A stretch of DNA of 64,000 nt, taken from contig NC_086378.1 of assembly GCF_036588685.1 (NCBI RefSeq), forward strand, positions 76,835,127 through 76,899,126. Reading direction: 5' to 3'. The position numbers and the translations under genes are program-made. Source of the stretch: Mytilus trossulus (taxonomy: Eukaryota; Mollusca; Bivalvia; Mytilida; Mytilidae). This document shows, in pieces, positions 12,301-24,883 of this stretch. Below the pieces are notes generated by a model. That model did not search any database. It worked only from the letters and a program-made list of their open reading frames with translations, and was not told where the DNA came from. Position 1 is the stretch's first letter; each line of letters opens with the position of its first letter.

Positions 12301-14395
12301 AAAGTAGCTAGGTTTTGTTCTTATTTGATATAAGAGTTTATTGAACCATATATTTTTTTGAATCAATGTCAAGCAAACTATCAAATCATACCGGAATTAA
12401 ACTTTATAAACCCGGAAATCACATATTATCTCCTTTATTCAGAAAAAGAACATTGAAACCACATATGTTTTCGGATCAGCGTATTTATAAGCTTTCATTT
12501 GACAATGGAAATGACATTTTAAACCGAACTTTAATAGTTTCATATCCTAATAGATCTTTGTGGAAAGACCTTTTCTTCATGATTTTTTTTTTCTTGCAGG
12601 ACATTTTTGTTTCTCAATATGTCACTTAAATATTTCTTTAATAGTACCATACAGTTTATGCGCGTTTAATTTTTCACCCTGCTAGCCAAACTATTTACTT
12701 TGTAAGAGTTATCTCCCCGAACACTGTTTGTCTTGTGTATATACTTCTCATTCGCAACCGTAAAAGATTATGACATATTTATTTATATATATCCTAAGAA
12801 TGTATTGATTAATTTGACCGAAGCCATAAGGAGATTCAATGTGAAAGTTATTTCCCCTATGCGTTTGAATTAAGTGATATGCATGTGAAACGGGTAAACA
12901 ATAAGTGATAGCGATATAGGGTCTTTTGATTTGCGGTCCTTGGTCCAAAAAAAATAGAAAATGAGGTCAAAGTCAAAGGTCAAGGTCATATTCTAAATTA
13001 TGATATGGGCCTATTTTTACTTCAATTCAAAACCGTATAAGATATGATTATCGACAACATGTTATGTGTTGCATGTCATTATAAAGACATTTTGTTTGAA
13101 AGGGCACGCTTACATCAAATTGAAGTTTCCTCCCCTTTATATTTAGAATATTGCATATGGTGATATAACTCATTAACCATTGATGATTAAGATCTCGGGT
13201 CTTCTTATTTGAGGTCTTTGGTTTATGATCTTGAAATTGAGCTCAAGGTCATTTGCAAATTTGACGTTTTAAATTTTGACCTGTGCTTTTAAGTAATATG
13301 TATACATGATAAAGTCATGGGACGTTTTGTATTATCATATGATGTTTAAAAGCCAACCGGCAGGGACCATGTGTAAACAGGAAGTAGCCATTTTTATTAC
13401 ATATATAATGTAAGAGTTTATATAAAACCCTCAAAAAACATTTTATTTTGAAATCAGTGTCAAGTTAACGATCAAATAATACCGGAACTGTCAGTTTTCA
13501 AACACGAAGTCGCAAAATATCTCCATTATACATTTTGTTTTTGTTTAGAAACCAAATTTGTTGGACTTAGTATTCAATAAGCCATCATTTGAAGCTGACA
13601 TGACATTTTAAACCGAATTTAAATATTCTTATATCAAAATTGATCTTTCCTGGCTGAAAGATCTTGTTCAGAGAACAATTGTTTTTTTCTTTTTTCAGGT
13701 AAACCAGAAGTGAAAGAGACATATGGTATTTTAATTTGAGGTCCTCATTTAAAAAAAATAGGTCAAGGTCATAATCAATAATGATAAAATTATGATTTTG
13801 GCTTATTTTCACCTCAAACACCATTATAGATTCGTTTTAGATTTTGACCTCTGCTTAAAATGCATAACTATACATGATAAAGCCATGGGACTTTTTGCAT
13901 TAGGTTGCAAGCAACTTGACCATGTAAACCAACTGGAAGTTACATTGTGTAAACCAAAAGTAGCTAGGTTTTGTTCTTATTTGATATAAGAGTTTATTGA
14001 ACCATATATTTTTTTGAATCAATGTAGGGCAAACTATCAAATCATACCGGAATTAAACTTTATAAACCCGGAAATCACATATTATCTCCTTTATTCAGAA
14101 AAAGAACATTGAAACCACATATGTTTTCGGATCAGCGTATTTATAAGCTTTCATTTGACAATGGAAATGACATTTTAAACCGAACTTTAATAGTTTCATA
14201 TCCTAATAGATCTTTGTGGAAAGACCTTTTCTTCCGGATTTTTTTTTTCTTGCAGGACATTTTTGTTTCTCAATATGTCACTTAAATATTTCTTTAGAAT
14301 AGTACCATACAGTTTATGCGCTTTTAATTTTTCATCCTGCTAGCCAAACTATTTTCTTTGTAAGAGTTATCTCACCTTGCACTGCTTATCTTATG
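9364..14395. repeat. Tandem array of three 1.66-1.67 kb units plus the start of a fourth
   Basis: The marker 'gtaagagttatctccccgaa' starts units at about 9367, 11039 and 12698, and a diverged copy starts at 14356, giving periods of 1672, 1659 and 1658 bp. Units differ by scattered substitutions and a small indel (for example, after 'gattatcgacaa'), so the array is young. Each unit contains internal, older sub-repeats: 'aggtcaaggtca' blocks and two paralogous halves about 569 bp apart ('gataaagtcatgggacg' and 'gataaagccatgggact'). Small open frames recur in each unit, but they are short, have no domain and use AT-rich non-coding composition. I regard this as a satellite, not a gene family. Confidence 0.9.
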
Positions 14396-16100
14396 TGTGC
14401 ATCTACTCCAAAACAAAAACAAAAAGATAACGACAAAATTCTTTTTTTTTAATTATTCGTTACATTCTAAGGAACTGTAAGCTAATTTGGATCTAAGCAA
14501 TCCAGTGACATTTTACAGGAGTTATCTCTCCGTCATTTTTTTAATTTTTTTCGTATATTAGTGTCATTAGTGTAACTCATTACCCGTAGCGTATTGTCTA
14601 TACACCCACTTTTGTTTCGCATTATTCTATCTTTTATTGTTTTGTAAAAGATAAAATAATAAAAATTAAATATAAAGTTACCTCATTATTACTTAATAAA
14701 GTATGTGGCTATGTTTATTGAAATGTTATATCAATACATCTGCTTTTTAAATAGAAATGATATACTTTATTTCATTATATTGCATGATTTAAAAGTAAAA
14801 TTTATTCTTTAACGGTAAAAAAGTTATTAAAAAATAAGGGTTTTTAAATGATATTGCATCGAAACGCTGCTTTCGCAAGAAAAATTGCATTTGAAACAAA
14901 TAAAACGTTGTAAAACATCTGCTTATGCAGTAATTTAGTGCTAATCCCGACTTTTTGTAAGAAACAGGGAGAAAATAAATCCTATTAATGATAAAACATT
15001 GCATTGACTGCTTTTTTAGAAACGTTTTAATTGAAACTATCTTCTCAAATTTCTAGCAGAAAAATGTCAAGACAAAAGAACCAAAGAAACTTAATAAAAA
15101 CAATCAAGTTAATGTCATGCTATAAACTAAGGTAAAAGTTAACGGCTATTAAAATATCAAAAATAAATCCGGGTGAGACAAAACAAGGCTATTGGCACAA
15201 AGGAAGCGGAACAGGTGCACCGAATAAAAAACATAAATAAAAACAAAGTGTTAACGAGACAACTCTCCATCCAAGTCATATTTAGTAAAAGATAAACCTT
15301 TATAGACAAAGTTCGGCCTTTGTCATTTGATATTGCCATGTGATTAGGGACTTTCCGATTTGAATTTCTCTGAGTTCAGTATTTTTGTGAATTTACCTTT
15401 TTCTTCAACACAAAGGCTTAGCTCACACCGAACAGTAAGCTATAAAAGGTCCCAAAACGATTTGTGTAAAACAATTCAAACAACAACAAAAAAACAATGC
15501 TATGCATGCATCACCTGCAATGCAAATTTACACCCAGTCAATTGGGAATAAGACACAATTGGCCAATTTACAGATAAGACCTCAAAAACAATATATTTAA
15601 CAAATTACTGAAACAAAATACAAACCAATTAAGGGCAGTTAGTAGAGTTTTGATATGTTACTTAACTTAATGAAATCTGAAAAAAAGTTATCAAAGGTAC
15701 CATAATTCTTTTAAATCAAATGGACATAAACCTATTTAGAAGGTATTTTCCAAATTTTTCAACGTGACCATAAAACTGTAACTTTAGGACGATATTGACT
15801 TTTACTGGTAAGTGTTATGGAAAGTTACCATATGTGTAAATGTCAACCTTCTCAAAGATCTTACAAACTCTATCACATATTGATAGATAAACTATACTTT
15901 CCTGTTTTTTCGTAATCCCCAAGACAATAACACGAACAAAGGTGACAGTAGTTTATCAGTGTTCAAAGCGTTGCGTTATACCATACTCATTAATAAGAAA
16001 AATACCTGTAAAATGAAACTTATGGAAAAGCACTACATCTTTAAATTTGTGTCGTTTCAGATTGTCTCAGCATTCAAAAAAATCTTACGATGATGACTGA
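14396..16100. other. Gene-free stretch with weak repeat remnants
   Basis: AT-rich. 15250-15560 contains worn 'gagacaactctccatccaag' and 'cagtaagctataaaagg' words of the mussel element family. No gene supported. Confidence 0.4.
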
Positions 16101-16109
16101 TGTTCCCAT

Positions 16110-16400
16110 ATTTTGACTATTTTATTGATTGTGACTGTTTATTTAACGCATCATGTAAATTTAACGGAATTTGATGAGACTGTTATTAAAGTGAGAGGGT
16201 TAGCGCTATAGAACCAGGTTTAATCCACCATTTTCTACATTTGAAAATGCCTGTACCAAGTCAGGAATATGACAGTTCTTGTCCATTCGTTTTTGATGCG
16301 TTTTGTTTTTTGATTTTGCCATGTGATTATGGACTTTCCAAATTGATTTTCCTCTGAGTTCAGTATTTTTGTGATTTTACTTTTTACATTACTGTTGGTT
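16110..16400 (+). repeat. Dispersed mussel repeat 'accaagtcaggaatatgacag', copy 1
   Basis: Words in order: 'gagagggttagcgctata', 'aaccaggtttaatccacca', 'gaaaatgcctgtaccaagtc', 'gactttccaaattgatttt', 'gagttcagtatttttgtga'. Further copies are at 16745-16960 and 17075-17375 (direct) and at 20245-20480 and 24205-24420 (inverted). Confidence 0.65.
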
Positions 16401-16744
16401 AAAACGTACTGAAGTCGGTGTTTCGTCGAGGCACAAACTAATTATTGCAACATCAACACAACGTCAACATATTTGATAATTTTTTTTTCATGAAATAAGT
16501 TTGCATGTTTGAGGTTTGAATTTTTGGATTATTTTCGGAATAGTATTTGGTACGTTTTTATGTTTCCTTGATACATATATATGACTTGGCTCTCTTCTTA
16601 TACACCCTGTCATTGTGCTATTGTACTATGGTAAATTTGTGTATTATTGTCTTTAATTGTTTTTAATATGCTTGATCTATATGCCATTTTGTGCTTCTTT
16701 ATTACATATTTGTTTGTTTTTATAGAGTTTAAGATTTTAAGATT

Positions 16745-17375
16745 TTAACAATGTTGACTGCTGTTCCCCTATTTATACATTTTTCATGTCATCCCTATGG
16801 TACTTGGTGATATATTGTTATTGTTCCATTTCATATCTTTAATTTTTTGCTATGTTCACACATAGTTGTCAATATAATGGAATTTGGCCCGACCGTCATA
16901 CAAGTGAAATGTTTAGCTAGTTTTAGAACTATGCTTTATCAACAATCAGCATTTCGAAATGTCCTTTTGTATTATGCTAACTTGTTATAATCCTGGTACT
17001 TTTGATAACTATTTATCTGTCCGTAATGTTCTTGCATTAATTTGTACTGTAGTCCTGTCATGTTATGTTATCACTTGAGTGTTATATTCTGCGATGCCAT
17101 ATAAGCGGAAGTTTTGGCTAACCGCAAAACCAGGTTCAACCCACGATTTTTTTTTATTAAAATGTCCTGTACCAAGTCGGACAAATGGCAGTTGTTATCT
17201 TATAGTTCGTTTCTGTGTTGGGTGGGTTTTTTTTTCTGGCACTTCAGTGTTACCTTTATTTAATCAATCATTTTAAAAATGCCAGTACCAAATCACGAAT
17301 ATGACAGTTGTCCATTCGTTTGATGTGTTTGGATTTTTGTATTTTCCTCGGAGTTCATTATTTTTGTGATTATAC
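16745..17375 (+). repeat. Two further copies of the 'accaagtcaggaatatgacag' repeat
   Basis: 16745-16960 holds the 'ttgactgctgttccccta' to 'gtgaaatgtttagctag' half. 17075-17375 holds the 'aaccaggttcaacccacg', 'accaagtcggacaaatgg' and 'accaaatcacgaatatgac' part, itself partly doubled. Confidence 0.55.
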
Positions 17376-18490
17376 ATTTAAAAGATGAATGCAATTAAAG
17401 TTACAAAATTAAAATATACAGTGTTGTACTTCAAAATAACATAACTGAATTTTATAACTGAAAGGTGGTTTAGTACGAGTGTAAGCAATTATAAGATTAT
17501 TATGATTTAGAGTAATTTCTTGCAATTTGACTGGCTGATATTGTCCTAATACATTTCAGTGCATGTTTTTATTCAGTCGATTCAAATCATCTCCATTATA
17601 CCATGGACTAAATAAATAAGAAAAGCAAGAAACCAAACCGAAAATGAGATAAGTTGGATATATTTTGAATATACATGGTGTCTTAAAAAAATCAAGACAA
17701 TTTTGTTAAAATTGTACAATTGTACTTATACGGATTTTTTCTTTAACAAAAACAATTCATATGTGTTAAGTTGTGTGATAACAAAAACAATATAAATTCG
17801 TTACACAGTTTGCAGTTATCCTAATTCGGAATTTATCGGGTCAAGTACATCATATTGGGTCCGCCTCCCCTCATATGATATGAATTTTATTGGCCAGCTA
17901 AATGGCCGTATTAGTACAATTGGACACCGTGTAACTAATCATGTCCCTCAAATAGTTAACACAAATATAAAAGATGAATCATTTAAATCTGATAATTAAA
18001 AACTAAAAAAGCAGCAATTGAATCCTAGATTGAAACTGGAAAAAAATACTCAGATACAATTATATAAGAAACAAAAGAAAGAAAATGTTCTAAAAATTGG
18101 AAAAAAATCACTTAAAGAACAGATCATATTAAAAAAAACAATATTAGTGAAACTTATGACATTTTTTTATATATATTTGACTAATACACGTACTAGTTAC
18201 ATCTCAAGAGCTAGGTTTAATTGTTCTCAATCAGGACAACTCTAAACATATATTGATATATGTTTTATTTGAGCACAAACTCACAAAAATGTATACATAC
18301 TGCATATTAAGTAAGTTTATGGTTTTGTGAAGAAAAATATTTTTCATGTGATAAAAGATAAGCCATGCCCACCAGAGGAAATACTTTTTCTTCAAATGAA
18401 CAATGATTGGAAGGAATTTCATTATACTGAAAAATAAAATAAATTGATTTGAAAGAGTTTTAAAAGACTTATCTTTGATACAGTTCAGAA
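17376..18490. other. Region upstream of the receptor gene
   Basis: AT-rich, with no recognisable gene. It should contain the receptor promoter and any 5' non-coding exon, but no motif stands out. A possible acceptor (ttgatacag, ending at 18483) precedes the coding start. Confidence 0.35.
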
Positions 18491-18544
18491 GAATTGTACA
18501 GCACGTTGGAGATAGAACATGAGAAACAAATAAGTATATACAAA

Positions 18545-21500
18545 ATGAAAGAATGTATAGAAACTAATGTGATGTTTCTTCTAACATTACTGTGTAATGC
18601 TAGTATCACCACGACAACTGAGCATGAAAATAATAGAAGCGGTAATGCTGTACATATATCGCCACATAAAGAAGCAACATTTGCAGTGACGCCATTTGAC
18701 CAGAAGATGTTATTTTCTACGACAGGGTGGAGGATTTCAAAAAGTTCAAGTACCTTTAGACCTAAGAAAAGATCAGAGCAATCATTTGATACTAGAAGAA
18801 TTCAAAATAATATTAATACAATAACTGTTGGGATATCGGCCATGAAGAACGAAACAAAACTACAAGTTACCACTGAAAAGGTTAGTTTGTATAATTCCAA
18901 TGCAGAAACAGGTAACTATATAACTAATACTTTCATGATGTCTCCGGCAACAATTAAAAATTCTTCTAGACTCACGTTTACGGCTATAATGTTAGATAAT
19001 GTTTCATATGCATTTGAAAAGAAGGTTTCAAAAATGTCTAAGATTTCAACACATGAACAATCTACACAGTCATATTTTAGAAATATTACCCCGATGACTC
19101 GTTTTTCAGACCAACCTAAAGCAAGTATCTATGATACCTTATTGACCGATGTACCTGAACCGACTTCAGACTTGAGTTTACGTTATCCTTGTTTGAAAGA
19201 AGGATCTTGCAACATTACGATGGCAATGAAGCATAAGTTCTGTAGATGTGATAAGTACTGTTCAACATTCAATGACTGTTGTCGCGACAACAAAGTTAAA
19301 CCGAGTTCGAAAATGTCGCATTTTTCCAAATATACGACGTGTTACAAAGGACATAATGATATATACAGAAAGACTGGATACTTTACAGTAACGTCATGTC
19401 CAGATGATTATTATAACAGTACTGTTATCGAAAAATGTAACAAAAATGATACGAAATACAATGGACCAATCGTAGCAGTTCAATCTAATCTACTTTTTAA
19501 AAATGAATTTTGCGGGTTATGTCATAATTATAGTTCTTTTGCTGTCTTCAAAGTTAAAGTAACAATTAATCCTGCGGTCTTAGAAAATGTTTTTAAAACG
19601 TTTCTTAATTTGTCAAAAAAAGAAAGATTTGGTTATATTTTGTCCCAGTCTTACAAACGAGGTTCCTATTACGAAGAGATACCACCAAAATCGATCAAAC
19701 CTCGTTCCTGTATGTTCTTTGCAATTGGCAATGATGATGAAAACTGCAATTCATATGTAAATCCTGTGGTTGGATTCGGGATTATAAATCCTACAATTTA
19801 CAGAAACACACACTGTGTTCCAGATGGCATTGAAACAGTGTGTGTTGGAAAGGATTATGAAGCCCTTGTTGAAGGTGGAAGACATACAACCTTTGCCGCG
19901 TCTGTCATGTTTATCTTCGCACCAACGAATAATGCTGCTGAAACCGAGGCTGAAACCTGTGACGAATGGACAAAGACGGTAGGTTCATTTTCTTCCTTTT
20001 ACTTCGCATGTAATTTTGTTGTTGACATGTTGAGTTTTGAAATAACAATTATGAATATGATTAAGTTATTAATTTATTATCTGCTTTTCTATACATATAT
20101 AATCATGTTTTGATGTGAGCCAAATGTATAGTTACACACTGCATTTTCTTTCTTTGCACATTGACATACCGATTGAGTTATACAATTATCCCTTTATATC
20201 TTCTGCATTGAAAAAGGTAAATCCACAAAAATACTCCCAAAAATTCTATCGGAAAGTCCCTAATCACTTGCCAAACCAAATGTACAACTGTCATATTCCT
20301 GACTTGGTATAAGCATTTTTAAATGAAGAAAATGGTAGGTTGAACCTGGTTATATAGTGCTAAACCTCTCACTTATACGACAGTCTCATGGGAATTTCGT
20401 TATAATTACAACGATGTGAATAAAAAAAATAGCCAAAATATAAGTACAGCAGACATCACTGTATTGCAATTTTTGCAATTATATAATTTCAATGTTCATC
20501 AGATTTTTAAGTTTTGTCATATACAGTTAATGATATGTTACATTTATTTGTTTGATTATCATTTTAATAGTTAAAAAGTAAATGCGCAATACTATTCAAA
20601 TTTGAGATGAGTTTGATATATTGTTTATTATATCCAAGATATAAAAAAAAATCACTGATTTCGTATTAGGTCTCCCTAAGATTTGTAATATGTACATGTA
20701 TATGAGCGTATAGTATATTTTTAGCGCTAAAGGATTGAATATTTACCTTTTTCTCCAACATTGTAGCACTTCAAAAAAATATGTCTGTATAGAAATTTAT
20801 CAGATAGCAAAACATAAACTTCCATGACCTAGGGGAGAACCATGTGAATAAACTCATCATATATATATTTGTACCAGGATTGAAATTTTATTTCTGGATC
20901 CGCCACTGGGAACCAGTATTACCAAGACAAGACCAGTGGAACCAGTATTACCCAGAAAAACCCAGTAGACCAGTATTACAAAGAACAAACCAGTGACATT
21001 CGGCAGGAAAACTTGCAATTCTTAGATCAAAAACTAATGGAGCAAAGCTGAGAGTTTAGACTCAATTTTTCAGTGTTGATAGACTAGAGCTCACTGCATA
21101 TACATTTGGTTCCATCCGTAAAACATTCAACATGATTTCAGGACAAACGTCAAATATCGGTCGGGAATAAGTCTTAGTGGAGATGAACCGCGTTGCAATT
21201 ATCAACAATGTTCCGATATTTATTCAGAAATCAAGTGATTTTTGGTCCTTTTTTCAGAAAGATTTTTATCTTTCGGTCTTTGAGGATGAACACGGTCATA
21301 GGGATTATATCTAAACATATCTGTTTCACAGTCTCACATTGAAGGAGCATTGTTTCTATGTAAATACAAAAAAGAATATGTGGTATTATTGCCAATTAGA
21401 CAACCCTCCGTACGTGACCAAATGACACAGAAATTAACAACAATAGGTCACCGTACGGCGTTCAACAATGAGAAAGCCCATACCGCATAGTCAGCTATAA

Positions 21501-23038
21501 CAGGCCCCGAAATAATAATTCAAAAATAATTCAAACCAGAAAACCAACTGATGTGTATAGGGTTCTTAAATCATTTGTATAAATACGTATGTTACTGTGC
21601 TCAATGTTGTTGATGGTTTTTTTTGTAGATTGTGGAGAATGGACTGTGTTCACACGAGGAAACCTACACAAATACAATTATAAAAATGGAAAATGTAATT
21701 CTGAAATCAGATGGAACATTGTTATCAAGTGATATCTATCAAATTGTCTGGATATTTGGACAAAGTCTACAAGTCAACAACACAATAGTTTGGGTTTCTC
21801 ATGTAGTTTTGGGAAAGGAAAATGGAACTGAAGTTCATATTCTCCAATTGACATTAATTGTTACAAAGACTGTTTTTGATAAAGAACTTGAACGAATAAA
21901 AACTGAAATTAACAATAACCAATGGAATCTGCAACTAACTGATGTGGACCTAAACAGAACATTAAATATTAAGAAAGAGAAAAAAGGCTACAGTTCCCCT
22001 ATCGTAGAAAATGATATTCAAAAGTATATGTATAAAAATGTTGTGTTATACAATATTCCGTTTCAGGAACAGAAAACGATATGTCAGAGCATACTCATCA
22101 ATGCTTTGCGAAACAAATCACAGATTACAATTGTAGATTTCAAGTGTCAAACAATGTCAAAAAGGAAATCAAAACAAAATTTTAAACTATTTCATCAGGC
22201 AAACACTTTGTTGACGTATATATGTTTTTCTATATCTGCAATTGCTTTAGTAGTACTAATTTATGTTTATAGAAAATTCGGTTTATCTGAAAGTATACCG
22301 GGTTCAAATTTAGAGAATGTGGCAGTGTCAATTCTGATATCCAATGTTTTGTTCATGGTTGGCATTGGAGCTTCTGATATTGAGGTTGTATGTTACGTTA
22401 TTGGAGTCTTCCTTCATTACCTTTGGTTGAGTGTATTCTCTTTTATGTCTATTTCAAGTTTCTATATTGCGGGGAACCTTATTAAATTAAGATCAAATGG
22501 TCCAAATACAAAAGGGGGGAAGAGGCGACGTAGACGGTGTTTGTTACTCATAGGCATGGTTATTCCATTGTTATTTGTTTGCCCATCAGTTATTCTTGAT
22601 AATTATGACAACAAATCCTTAATGGCAGGATATGGTAAAGATATGTGTTTTCCAAATCAATACCCAGCCAATGTGATATTCTTCTCCGGACCGGTGATGT
22701 TTTCCTTATTAGGAAACTTTGCTTGTCTTCTAGCCGTCATGTTTAAAATGTGTCGGCTCAACCTCGAAATTGGTCCTATCTCAAAATCTCCTCCTTATAC
22801 GAATGCTATAATTTATTTAAGACTGATGATCATTTCGGGAATCCTTTGGATTTTCAGTTTAGTTGCTTCTGTTAATGAATCCGAATGGTTAACCTATTGT
22901 TTCACAGTTCTGTGTGGGCTACAAGGGCTATTTATAACGGTTGTAAGTTTAACTACTAAAAGGGTTTTACAAATGTTAAGAATGCAGAATTTAAAGCTTC
23001 GATCGAAAACCATTTCCAAATCCATTTCCAATTTGTAA
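18545..23038 (+). CDS. Somatomedin-B-like seven-transmembrane receptor (secretin/adhesion-type GPCR), two exons
   Basis: Modelled as join(18545..19978, 21629..23038), 947 residues. Exon 1 starts at ATG 18545, the first ATG after an in-frame TGA at 18476, and opens with a hydrophobic signal peptide (MFLLTLLCNAS). A long Ser/Thr/Asn-rich ectodomain follows. Residues about 216-266 form a somatomedin-B-like Cys cluster (CRCDKYCSTFNDCCRD). Exon 1 ends at ACG|GTAGGT and exon 2 begins after TTTTTTTTGTAG; both junctions are phase 0. Exon 2 supplies more ectodomain with N-glycosylation sites, then seven hydrophobic helices from about residue 662 to 930. The helices match class B receptors: a Cys before TM3, an FLHYLWLSVF stretch in TM3, a basic ICL2 run (KGGKRRRRR), an ECL2 Cys (KDMCF) and a short tail. 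I see no clear GPS cleavage motif. The role is inferred to be a cell-surface receptor; the ligand is unknown. A further 5' non-coding exon is possible. Confidence 0.85.
20245..20480 (-). repeat. Dispersed repeat inside the receptor intron, inverted copy
   Basis: Reverse complement of the 16110 repeat: 'ggaaagtccctaatcac', 'tgtcatattcctgacttgg', 'gaaaatggtaggttgaacct', 'acctctcacttatacgac'. It lies within the intron 19979-21628. Confidence 0.6.
20900..21000. repeat. Degenerate minisatellite in the receptor intron
   Basis: The word 'gaaccagtattacc' (with 'agaccagtattac') recurs four times within about 90 bp. Confidence 0.6.
21365..21545 (+). mobile_element. Mussel 'gatgtggtatgattgcca' element in the receptor intron
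   Basis: It reads 'gaatatgtggtattattgcc', 'gacaaccctccgtacgtgac', 'ggtcaccgtacggcgttcaa' and 'gcatagtcagctataac'. It ends about 85 bp before the exon 2 acceptor. Confidence 0.65.
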
Positions 23039-23289
23039 TTATAATAACCAGCTACGCTCCTGGTTATATTTGTATATTGATAGTAATGGAACGGTTCCTT
23101 CTAGTTATTGTGTGTGTCATCTACTCACAATATTAAGTTGTATATGTGGAGATAGATTATCTACCTTCAGTATGATGAAATGAGGAATATCTAAATCATT
23201 ACCTATGACAATAATGTAAATATTTTAAAATTGTATCCTTCTTAAACAGATTTTTGTGTCATGTATATATTTGAACCTTTGTAGTGTGA

Positions 23290-23295
23290 AATAAA
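23290..23295 (+). promoter_or_regulatory. Polyadenylation signal of the 7TM receptor gene
   Basis: A canonical AATAAA lies about 250 bp after the receptor stop codon. It is followed by an A/T-rich stretch, and a TTAA-flanked MITE starts only about 55 bp further on, so the 3' UTR is probably short. Confidence 0.6.
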
Positions 23296-23354
23296 GTATT
23301 AGAGAAAAAGTATTTTATCTTAGTGTTCAGCAATATCCATTTGGCTGTAATTAA

Positions 23355-24094
23355 GGTTTATGTACCCTTCTGTGGCCATTTTTGTACGAATTTTCAAACC
23401 TCAATTGTATCAACACTACAGATATAATGAATAATAGAGATATGCCATTCAGTACATATGCTAAGGGGAAACTTAATGCAAAGCATTATATTTTACTGTT
23501 TCATTGCATTTGATAGAAAAAGGGGACTTTGTGCCAAATAAATCAAGATTTTTGTAGAAAAGCCACAGCCTTTAATACCGAGATTTTTGTTTTATAATTT
23601 GAAACATAAATTACTCACTTCATTTTCTATGATGTGCTAGTGTTTATTTTTCACAAAATGTTCTAAGCAACCTGTAAATTCCAAAACACCTCGTGCTGAT
23701 TTACTAAAGTCGAGCGCTCCCTAAAAGGTGCACTTGATTTTGACCATATTTATATTTGTTTTCACCAATAACTACATTTATAAACTTGTTTTAAGGAAAT
23801 CAATGCTAGCACTGCATGCAATAATCCTATATATATATCAGTCATCAAATTGCCAAATTTGAGAGTACAAGGATAAAGGCTGTGGATTTTCTATAAAAAT
23901 CTTGATTTATATGCCACAAAGTCCTCTTTTTCTATTAAATGCAATGAAACAGTAAAAAATAATGCTTTGCATCAAGTTTCCCCTTGGAATATGTACAAAA
24001 TGGTCTATCTCTATTATTCATTATATCTGTAGTTTTGATACAATTGAAGTATGAAAAGTTCGTACAAAAATGGCTACAGAAGGGTACATAAACC
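23355..24094. mobile_element. TTAA-flanked MITE with long inverted arms (piggyBac-like), 740 bp
   Basis: TTAA at 23351-23354 and 24095-24098 flanks ends reading GGTTTATGTACCCTTCTGT and its complement. The inverted arms are about 220 bp each (23355-23575 and 23873-24094), with mismatches and small indels, around a 300-bp centre. There is no transposase. TTAA duplication is the hallmark of the piggyBac superfamily. Confidence 0.8.
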
Positions 24095-24204
24095 TTAACA
24101 TATAAAGTATAGAAAATAAATCGTAACACGGAATAGAACTTTCCTGCTAGCCGAATATGTACAGTATTTTCCTTTTCTTCATAAATCAAAAGTCTTAAAA
24201 AGTT

Positions 24205-24650
24205 AAATGACAAGAATACTGAACTCCGAGAAAATTTCAAAACGGAAAGTCCCTCATCAAATAGGCAAATAAAATAATAAAACGATTGGACAACAACTAT
24301 CATACTCCCAACAGGCATTTTTAAATGTAGAAAATGGTGGCTTACGCCTGGTTTTGTAGCGCTAAACCTCTCACTTGTACGACAGTCGCATCACATTCCG
24401 TTATATTGACAAAGATGAGTGAACAAAGTGTCACAAATAGGGATACAATAACAACACGAACCCCACCAAAAACTGGGGTTGATTTCAGGTTCTCCTTAAC
24501 GGTAAGCAGACCCTGCTCCACACGTGGCACTCGTCGTGTTGCTCATGTTATTTCGCATCCGGTAATTGGTCTAATTCGGTAGGTCACATTCGTGAAAAGG
24601 GAACGGGATTGTAGTAACGACATAAGGAACATATCCGATATCATCTGTAT
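24205..24650 (-). repeat. Two inverted dispersed repeats
   Basis: 24205-24420 is the reverse complement of the 16110 family. 24430-24650 is the reverse complement of the 5180 family ('ccccaccaaaaactggggtt', 'cctgctccacacgtggca', 'gaacatatccgatatcatc'). The short frame with FGGVRVV on the minus strand is part of the repeat. Confidence 0.6.
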
Positions 24651-24883
24651 GACGGATATTCCATAATCAATTTGTGATGGCGTCCGTAAAATAAACAAAA
24701 GTCATCATTTTGAAGCGTTGCCTTAAATACGAAAAGGTCACATTTGGGAAGCTGAAATCATCTCTTTAAAGTTGACGATAAAAATTGGTTTTTCTTGTGT
24801 ATAAATTTCAAGATTGGGCTAGTTTTATAACTAGAATAGATTGACATGATTCATTTTACATCGCGATCATGAAGGATATACTG

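Noticed and set aside
9417..13989. Recurrent short frames in the 1.66-kb units
   Set aside because: They recur only because the units are copies. There is no domain, no conserved start context and no codon bias.
18494..20113. 539-residue frame as a complete single-exon protein
   Set aside because: It starts at TTG, not ATG. After 19978 it runs into intron sequence with an abrupt low-complexity hydrophobic tail, and a good donor with an in-phase acceptor at 21629 explains it better.
21632..23038. 468-residue 7TM frame as a stand-alone gene
   Set aside because: It begins at GTG directly after a splice acceptor, and the upstream exon joins in phase and supplies the signal peptide and ectodomain.
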